Assembly: GCA_040388375.1 (NCBI GenBank)
Contig: JAZKBU010000003.1
Location: forward strand, 62,001-126,000
Length of the DNA: 64,000 nt
Origin: Bacteroidota bacterium
GTDB taxonomy: Bacteria; Bacteroidota; Bacteroidia; UKL13-3
Reading direction: 5' to 3'
Part shown: positions 59,277 through 64,000 of the stretch, one piece after another
Position numbering within the stretch: position 1 is the first letter of the stretch
How the letters are laid out: every line of letters begins with the position of its first letter
Made by a program: the position numbers and the translations under genes
The notes under the pieces: model-generated
Database searches by the model: none
Seen by the model: only the letters and a program-made list of their open reading frames with translations
Told to the model about the DNA's origin: nothing

Positions 59277-59936
59277 ATGATTGAGTTAAAAAACATTCAA
59301 AAAGCATATACCGTTGGCGATAATAAATTGCACGTATTAAAAGGTATTGATATGAAAGTAAATGAAGGCGAAATGGTTTCCATTATGGGTTCTTCAGGTA
59401 GCGGCAAATCAACCCTTTTAAATATTTTAGGCATTTTAGATGGTTACGATAGCGGAGAATACAGGTTAGGAGGCACCTTAATTCAACATTTAAACGAAAC
59501 CAAAGCCGCCCAATTACGCAATCAGTACATTGGTTTTGTATTCCAGTCATTCAATTTAATATCGTTTAAAAATGCAATGGAAAACGTTTCATTGCCTTTG
59601 TATTATCAAAAAGTAAGCAGGAAAAAACGCAACGAATTAGCTTTAGAGTATCTGGATAAAGTAGGTTTAAAACAATGGGCAGAACACATGCCCAACGAAA
59701 TGAGCGGAGGTCAGAAACAACGCGTAGCTATTGCACGGGCCTTAATTGCACAGCCTAAAATGATACTGGCTGATGAACCAACAGGAGCATTAGATACACA
59801 AACCAGTTACGAAGTAATGAGCCTTTTAAAAGATATAAATAAAACAGGTATTACGGTGGTTATAGTTACCCATGAACACGATATAGCTGAAATGACAGAT
59901 AGAACAATAAGGTTAAAGGACGGGCTTATTTTATAA
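59277..59936 (+). CDS. ABC transporter ATP-binding protein (MacB/LolD type)
   Basis: 219 residues. Walker A GSSGSGKST (about 38-46), Q-loop FVFQSFNLIS, signature MSGGQKQRVAIARALI (about 141), Walker B MILADEPTGALD, and H-loop VVIVTHEHD. It powers the two downstream FtsX-type permeases. Promoter uncertain; TTACTTTG about 10 bases before the start resembles a -7 box with one mismatch. Confidence 0.93.
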   Translation: MIELKNIQKAYTVGDNKLHVLKGIDMKVNEGEMVSIMGSSGSGKSTLLNILGILDGYDSGEYRLGGTLIQHLNETKAAQLRNQYIGFVFQSFNLISFKNAMENVSLPLYYQKVSRKKRNELALEYLDKVGLKQWAEHMPNEMSGGQKQRVAIARALIAQPKMILADEPTGALDTQTSYEVMSLLKDINKTGITVVIVTHEHDIAEMTDRTIRLKDGLIL

Positions 59937-60008
59937 AAATTCGAAATCTAAAGACCAAAATTCGAATGACTGAATTGTTGTTTTCGGATTTCGATTTTAG
60001 AATTTTAG
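59936..60008. repeat. Imperfect A/T-rich inverted repeat between ATPase and first permease
   Basis: The arm beginning AAAATTCGAAATC (59936) is matched in inverse by ATTTTAGAATTTTAG and the TTTCGGATTTCG stretch (59981-60008), with TTCGAATGACTGAATTG in the centre. It fills the 83-base gap to the permease start at 60020 and lies in a 5' extension of that frame that encodes nothing family-like. Confidence 0.5.
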
Positions 60009-60019
60009 TATTAAAAAAG

Positions 60020-61252
60020 ATGTTTGACATAGACAAATGGCAAGAAATATTTGCGACTATTCGCAAAAACAGGCTCCGCACATTCCTTACAGGATTTAGC
60101 GTGGCTTGGGGTATTTTTATGCTCATCGTTTTGTTGGGAACAGGTAACGGGTTAGGCAATGGTGTTAAGTTTCAGTTTTCGCGCGATGCAGTAAACAGTA
60201 TATGGTTTAACAATGGCCGAACCTCCCTTGCTTTTGATGGCATGCAATCAGGGCGCGATATAAAATTAACCAACCAGGATTACGAAGCCATTCATAAAAG
60301 CGTAACATCTATTGAACACCTGTCGCCACGCTTGCAGCTGTGGGATGTAAACCAATTTAACTACAAAAACCGTTATGGTAGTTTTAGTACAAAAGGTTGC
60401 AATTACGATATGGTTTACGCAGAAAAAATAGAAGTATTGCAAGGCCGTTTTGTAAACGATTTAGATATAAAAGAATGCAGAAAAGTGTGCTGCATTGGTA
60501 ACCAGGTAGTAGATGAATTATTTAAAACAGAAAATCCGCTCAACCAAAATATCAATATAAACAATATACCCTTTAAAGTAATAGGCGTATTCAAAGATGC
60601 CGGAGGTCCTGATGATAACAGGAGAGCCTATATACCCATTAGTACCTCACAACGTGTATTTGGTAACGATAATAAAGTAGATCAGATAGTATTTACATTA
60701 CCAGAAAGCAATATGAATGAAAGCGAAGTGACCCGAGAAGAAGTACAGAAACTATTGGCACAACGACATCACTTTGACCCGCAAGATCAGAAAGCAGTTT
60801 TTGTTTGGAATAATATTGTAGAATTTAAGCGTATAATGGGTTTAATTAATAGCATACAGCTTTTTGTTTGGATTATAGGTATTGGTACTTTAATAGCAGG
60901 TATAGTTGGTGTAAGCAATATTATGATGATAGTGGTAAAAGAACGAACCAAAGAAATAGGCATTCGCAAAGCCCTTGGTGCAACTCCGGCAAGCATTATT
61001 TCATTGGTTATACAGGAAAGTATTTTTATTACGGCTGTATCAGGTTATGTAGGGATGATGTTAGGAATAGGAGTATTAGAACTAGCCCAAAAGTATATGC
61101 CCGATAGCGATTATTTCAGGAAACCAGAAGTGAGTTTAAGTGTAGTATTGCAAGCACTAACCGTATTAATATTTGCAGGCTTTTTAGCAGGTTTTTTTCC
61201 TGCAAGGCGTGCAGCTAAAATTCAACCCATTGAAGCATTGAGAGCAGACTAA
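60020..61252 (+). CDS. ABC transporter permease (FtsX/MacB type), first
   Basis: 410 residues from ATG 60020 (MFDIDKWQEIFATI); the longer frame from 59966 runs through an intergenic inverted repeat and is not family-like. N-terminal helix (TFLTGFSVAWGIFMLIVLLGTGNG), a large periplasmic MacB domain (about 50-280), and three C-terminal helices with SNIMMIVVKERTKEIGIRKALGA, the MacB/FtsX signature. It pairs with the second permease. Confidence 0.9.
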   Translation: MFDIDKWQEIFATIRKNRLRTFLTGFSVAWGIFMLIVLLGTGNGLGNGVKFQFSRDAVNSIWFNNGRTSLAFDGMQSGRDIKLTNQDYEAIHKSVTSIEHLSPRLQLWDVNQFNYKNRYGSFSTKGCNYDMVYAEKIEVLQGRFVNDLDIKECRKVCCIGNQVVDELFKTENPLNQNININNIPFKVIGVFKDAGGPDDNRRAYIPISTSQRVFGNDNKVDQIVFTLPESNMNESEVTREEVQKLLAQRHHFDPQDQKAVFVWNNIVEFKRIMGLINSIQLFVWIIGIGTLIAGIVGVSNIMMIVVKERTKEIGIRKALGATPASIISLVIQESIFITAVSGYVGMMLGIGVLELAQKYMPDSDYFRKPEVSLSVVLQALTVLIFAGFLAGFFPARRAAKIQPIEALRAD

Positions 61253-61257
61253 AATAA

Positions 61258-62505
61258 ATGGATAAAATAAACGAAATATACCAAACACTTAGTAAAAATA
61301 AGCTAAGAACAATGCTCACCGCATTCGGTGTGTTTTGGGGTATATTTATGTTGATTATAATGCTTGGTTCAGGTAATGGTTTAGAAAATGGAGTTACATT
61401 TATGTTTGGTGGATCAGCTAAAAACGCAGTTTATATGTGGACCCAAAATACATCAGTAGCCTATAAAGGTTTACCACGCGGTAGAAGTTTTGATTTTAAA
61501 GTAGAAGATGTACAAGCCATCAGAGACAATGTGCCAGAACTTGGCGTAATAGCACCTGCCGCACAATTAGGCGGATACAGAGGAGAGAACAATGTAAGCA
61601 GAAATAAATACACAGGAGCCTTTACCGTTAGAGGCGATTATCCAGATACCCGATTGGTACAAACATTTAAAATGACCAACGGCCGTTTTCTAAATGAGTT
61701 AGATATAAAAGAACGAAGAAAAGTATGCGTAATAGCACAACGCGTAGTCGAAATATTATTTCCAAAAAACGAATACCCATTAGAAAAATACATACAGATT
61801 AACGGTGTTTATTTTAAAGTAATAGGAAGCATAAAAGCGGATAATTCAGGTGATGATGTACAGGAAAAAATGCAAACCATTTATGTGCCATTCACTACAT
61901 TTCAAAATGCATTTAATTTTGGTGGTAAAATTGGTTGGTTTACACTCACAGCAAAAGACAACATATCCGCTTCATTGGTAGAAGAAAAAATAAAAACCAT
62001 TTTAAAACAACGACATAACATAGCACCCGAAGACGATAGAGCCATAGGCAGTTGGAATAGCGAAAAAGAGTTTCAAAAGCTAATGGGTTTGTTTAGAGGG
62101 ATAGAGTTATTGGTTTGGATAGTAGGAGTAGGAACCCTGCTGGCAGGCGTAATAGGCGTAAGCAATATTATGCTCATCATAGTAAAAGAACGAACAAAAG
62201 AAATAGGCGTGCGCAGAGCCATAGGCGCATCTCCATTAAACATAATGAGTCAGGTAGTATCAGAAAGTATAGTACTAACAGCTATAGCAGGCTATGTTGG
62301 ATTAGTGTGTGGCGTATTTGCTTTAGAAGCAGTGAACGTAGCTATAAAAGGACAAGAAACAGGCATGTTTCAAAACCCGGGAGTTGATATAGTTATTGCT
62401 TTAAAAGCATTAGCCATACTTGTTATTTCAGGAGCCCTTGCAGGTATTATCCCTGCACGAAAAGCAGTATCAATAAGTCCGGTAGAAGCATTAAGAACAG
62501 AATAA
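61258..62505 (+). CDS. ABC transporter permease (FtsX/MacB type), second
   Basis: 415 residues, same architecture as the preceding gene and clearly its paralogue: KINEIYQTLSKNKLRTMLTAFGVFWGIFMLIIMLGSGNG, then a periplasmic MacB domain, then SNIMLIIVKERTKEIGVRRAIGASP and the final IPARKAVSISPVEALRTE. Two non-identical half-size permeases presumably form a heterodimer over the ATPase. It starts 5 bases after the first permease. A dispersed repeat element separates it from the adaptor gene. Confidence 0.9.
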   Translation: MDKINEIYQTLSKNKLRTMLTAFGVFWGIFMLIIMLGSGNGLENGVTFMFGGSAKNAVYMWTQNTSVAYKGLPRGRSFDFKVEDVQAIRDNVPELGVIAPAAQLGGYRGENNVSRNKYTGAFTVRGDYPDTRLVQTFKMTNGRFLNELDIKERRKVCVIAQRVVEILFPKNEYPLEKYIQINGVYFKVIGSIKADNSGDDVQEKMQTIYVPFTTFQNAFNFGGKIGWFTLTAKDNISASLVEEKIKTILKQRHNIAPEDDRAIGSWNSEKEFQKLMGLFRGIELLVWIVGVGTLLAGVIGVSNIMLIIVKERTKEIGVRRAIGASPLNIMSQVVSESIVLTAIAGYVGLVCGVFALEAVNVAIKGQETGMFQNPGVDIVIALKALAILVISGALAGIIPARKAVSISPVEALRTE

Positions 62506-62509
62506 ATTT

Positions 62510-62615
62510 GGCAACTAGCTACTAGCTCCCGATAGTTATCGGGATGGCTACTGGCATGAAGTATAAAAGTATTAATAAAAAGCTAGCGGCCAGAAGCCAG
62601 CAGCTAGAAGCAAAA
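62510..62615. repeat. Dispersed intergenic inverted repeat, copy 2
   Basis: Two GC-rich arms (62510-62556 and 62581-62615) flank an A/T-rich centre containing TATAAAAGTATTAATAAAA. The left arm includes a perfect hairpin TCCCGATA-gt-TATCGGGA at 62527-62544. The right arm (GCTAGCGGCCAGAAGCCAGC then AGCTAGAAGCAAAA) matches the start-proximal arm of the fumC copy (32870-32904) at about 30 of 35 positions. Confidence 0.75.
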
Positions 62616-62623
62616 GAATAAGT

Positions 62624-63727
62624 ATGAAAAAAATAATAAAGACATTAGTATTTGTAGCATTAGGAGCATTGTTTGTATACACCATTTATTACCTGTATGC
62701 AAAAAACCAGGAAAAACCTGTTGTATTTAAAACTACCCAGGCCAGCGAAACAGATATAGTTAAAAAAACCTTGGCCACGGGTAGTATTGTGCCACGCAGA
62801 GAAATTAATATCAAGCCACAAGTATCAGGCATAATAGAAAAAATATATGTGGTAGCAGGTACACATGTAAGCAAAGGCGATATGATAGCCCGTATAAAAA
62901 TTATTCCTAACATGATAAATTTAGCCAATGCAGAAAGCAGGATTACCCGTGCTAAGCTGGCTTTAGATAATGCTAAAATAGACTTTGATAGGTACCAGAA
63001 ATTATATGACCAGAAAATGGTTTCCTTATCAGAGTTCCAACCCTTTGCCTTGTCTTATAAAAATGCCAGTGAAGAGCTGGAAGCAGCCGAAAACAATATA
63101 GCTTTAATAAAAGAAGGCGTAAGCAAATCAGGCGGAAAAGTAACCAACACCATTGTACGTAGCACTATAGACGGAATGATACTCGATATACCCGTTAAAG
63201 AAGGCGGTAGCGTTATAGAAAGCAATAACTTTAACGAAGGAACCACAATAGCTTCCATAGCCGATATGGGTGAAATGATTTTTGACGGCAAGGTAGATGA
63301 AAGCGAAGTAGGAAAAATAAAACCCGGTATGTCGTTAATATTAACCATTGGCGCATTAGACACCTTTAAGTTTGATGCCAATTTAGAATACATAGCACCC
63401 AAAGGTGTAAAAGAAAATGGAGCCATTCAGTTTCAGATTAAAGCCAAAGTAAATTTACAAAAAGGCGTGTTTTTACGCGCAGGCTATAGCAGTACAGCCG
63501 ATATAGTTTTAGCCAGACGCAACAAAGTAATGTCCTTACCCGAAGCCGTTTTACAATTTGAAAATGGTAAAACATTTGTTGAAGTAGAAACCACACCACA
63601 AGTATTTGAAAAACGATTTATACAAACAGGCTTAAGTGATGGAATAAATATTGAAATATTGGGGGGAATAAAAAAAGAAGATAAAATTAAAGATCCTAAT
63701 ATAAGCGCAGAAGAAGAACAGGATTAA
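62624..63727 (+). CDS. Periplasmic adaptor (HlyD/MacA type) of the exporter
   Basis: 367 residues. One N-terminal helix (about 5-24) anchors it in the inner membrane. The lipoyl-like module is split (INIKPQVSGIIEKIYVVAGTHVSKGDMIARI near 64-94 and TNTIVRSTIDGMILDIPVKEGGSVIE near 173-198) around a hairpin of coiled coil (about 98-165), then a beta barrel. It links the permeases to an outer-membrane channel (no TolC gene here). It ends overlapping the convergent kinase gene by 3 bases. Confidence 0.9.
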   Translation: MKKIIKTLVFVALGALFVYTIYYLYAKNQEKPVVFKTTQASETDIVKKTLATGSIVPRREINIKPQVSGIIEKIYVVAGTHVSKGDMIARIKIIPNMINLANAESRITRAKLALDNAKIDFDRYQKLYDQKMVSLSEFQPFALSYKNASEELEAAENNIALIKEGVSKSGGKVTNTIVRSTIDGMILDIPVKEGGSVIESNNFNEGTTIASIADMGEMIFDGKVDESEVGKIKPGMSLILTIGALDTFKFDANLEYIAPKGVKENGAIQFQIKAKVNLQKGVFLRAGYSSTADIVLARRNKVMSLPEAVLQFENGKTFVEVETTPQVFEKRFIQTGLSDGINIEILGGIKKEDKIKDPNISAEEEQD

Positions 63728-64000
63728 AAAAACTTAGGCACAAAAATAAGCACGCCAACAATAACAGCGGCTATAGAAGTAATTAAAACACCGGCAGCAG
63801 CTAAGTCTTTTACCAGTCCTGCTTTGTCGTGTTTTTGTGGATGCAGTAAATCAATGGTTTTTTCAATAGCCGTATTAAAAGCTTCAGCAGCTATTACAGC
63901 CGAAATAGTAAGTGTTATAATAATCCATTCAATGGCATTTAACTCAAAAAACCAGCCGGCAACCACTACAACAAAAGTGGCAAATAAATGCACCATGGCA
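63724..64000 (-). CDS. dgkA: Diacylglycerol/undecaprenol kinase (5' end outside window)
   Basis: The frame is open to the right edge; the ATG at 63996 is probably internal because the family has about 30 more residues before the HLFAT block. Visible are HLFATFVVVVAGWFF, EWIIITLTISAVIAAEAFNTAIEKTIDLLHPQKHDKAGLVKDLAAAGVLI, with the catalytic E-A-x-N-T-A-I-E motif and three membrane helices. It phosphorylates diacylglycerol or undecaprenol at the inner membrane. Confidence 0.88.
   Translation of the reverse strand, partial: AMVHLFATFVVVVAGWFFELNAIEWIIITLTISAVIAAEAFNTAIEKTIDLLHPQKHDKAGLVKDLAAAGVLITSIAAVIVGVLIFVPKFF

Noticed and set aside
59966-60019. N-terminal extension of the first ABC permease
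   Set aside because: It is encoded by the inverted repeat in the gap; the ATG at 60020 begins the typical sequence.
1-64000. tRNA, rRNA, transposase or prophage genes
   Set aside because: I looked for them and found none; the dispersed repeats have no transposase within the window.

Overview
The window is a low-GC, gene-dense chromosomal segment from a member of the Bacteroidota. The evidence is type IX secretion (T9SS) cargo with C-terminal sorting domains, HmuY-type surface haem-binding proteins, Bacteroidota-style promoters (TTTG / TAnnTTTG), the Bacteroidota-type arginine pathway with an N-acylornithine transcarbamylase (ArgF'), and Bacteroidota-typical families (DUF4199, DUF6642, DUF6686, DUF7033, two-component regulator propellers). 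I cannot fix the family. I saw no rRNA, tRNA, CRISPR array, transposase or prophage.

Layout. 1-3.5 kb: a minus-strand run of a LuxR-type regulator, a DUF4199 membrane protein, and a VOC / DUF7079 / SnoaL-like / LA2681-type HEPN operon whose last gene runs off the left edge. 3.8-11.9 kb: a complete arginine operon (acyltransferase, argG, argC, argD, argF', argB, argE, argH) behind a good promoter overlapping an inverted repeat, followed by a convergent Lrp/AsnC regulator. 12.5-15.4 kb: small stand-alone genes (YdeI/OmdA, DUF1761, a WYL regulator, an LLM oxidoreductase). 15.5-27.5 kb: a large protein combining a HEYRH metallopeptidase-like region, a propeller and a probable barrel; a CPA1 antiporter; an OmpR-type response regulator and histidine kinase pair; a secreted regulator-propeller protein; and a T9SS cargo protein. 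27.6-31.4 kb: UDG-family glycosylase, hotdog thioesterase, two methyltransferases, rbfA and an MgtC-family protein. 31.5-37.8 kb: fumC, pgk, a membrane protein of unknown function, a VWA membrane protein and fabG, all on the minus strand.

37.8-38.5 kb is a 658-base gap with two related terminator-bearing units that may encode small RNAs, ahead of prfA. 39.6-48.9 kb holds a lipoprotein, purN, a polysaccharide deacetylase, a DUF6642 protein with a caspase/CHAT-like His/Cys pair, a thioredoxin-like ferredoxin, a MazG-type pyrophosphohydrolase, a sugar MFS transporter and an S9 peptidase. 49-56 kb looks like a haem acquisition locus: an ABM/HmoA-like monooxygenase and a 50-residue membrane protein diverge from a T9SS-exported HmuY-like protein, a TonB-dependent receptor, an HmuY lipoprotein, DUF6686 and a T9SS YCF48-like protein. 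A perfect TTTAGAA-N3-TTCTAAA palindrome lies in the divergent promoter region. 56-64 kb: a PD40 propeller, an M28-PDZ peptidase, an orphan response regulator, a MacB-type ABC exporter (ATPase, two permeases, adaptor) and the 3' part of a diacylglycerol/undecaprenol kinase.

The least explained elements are the tandem units at 38 kb, a dispersed intergenic inverted repeat found directly 5' of both fumC and the exporter adaptor, the DUF6642 protein, and delivery of HmuY-like modules by two apparent export routes in one operon. These are described as hypotheses with tests.
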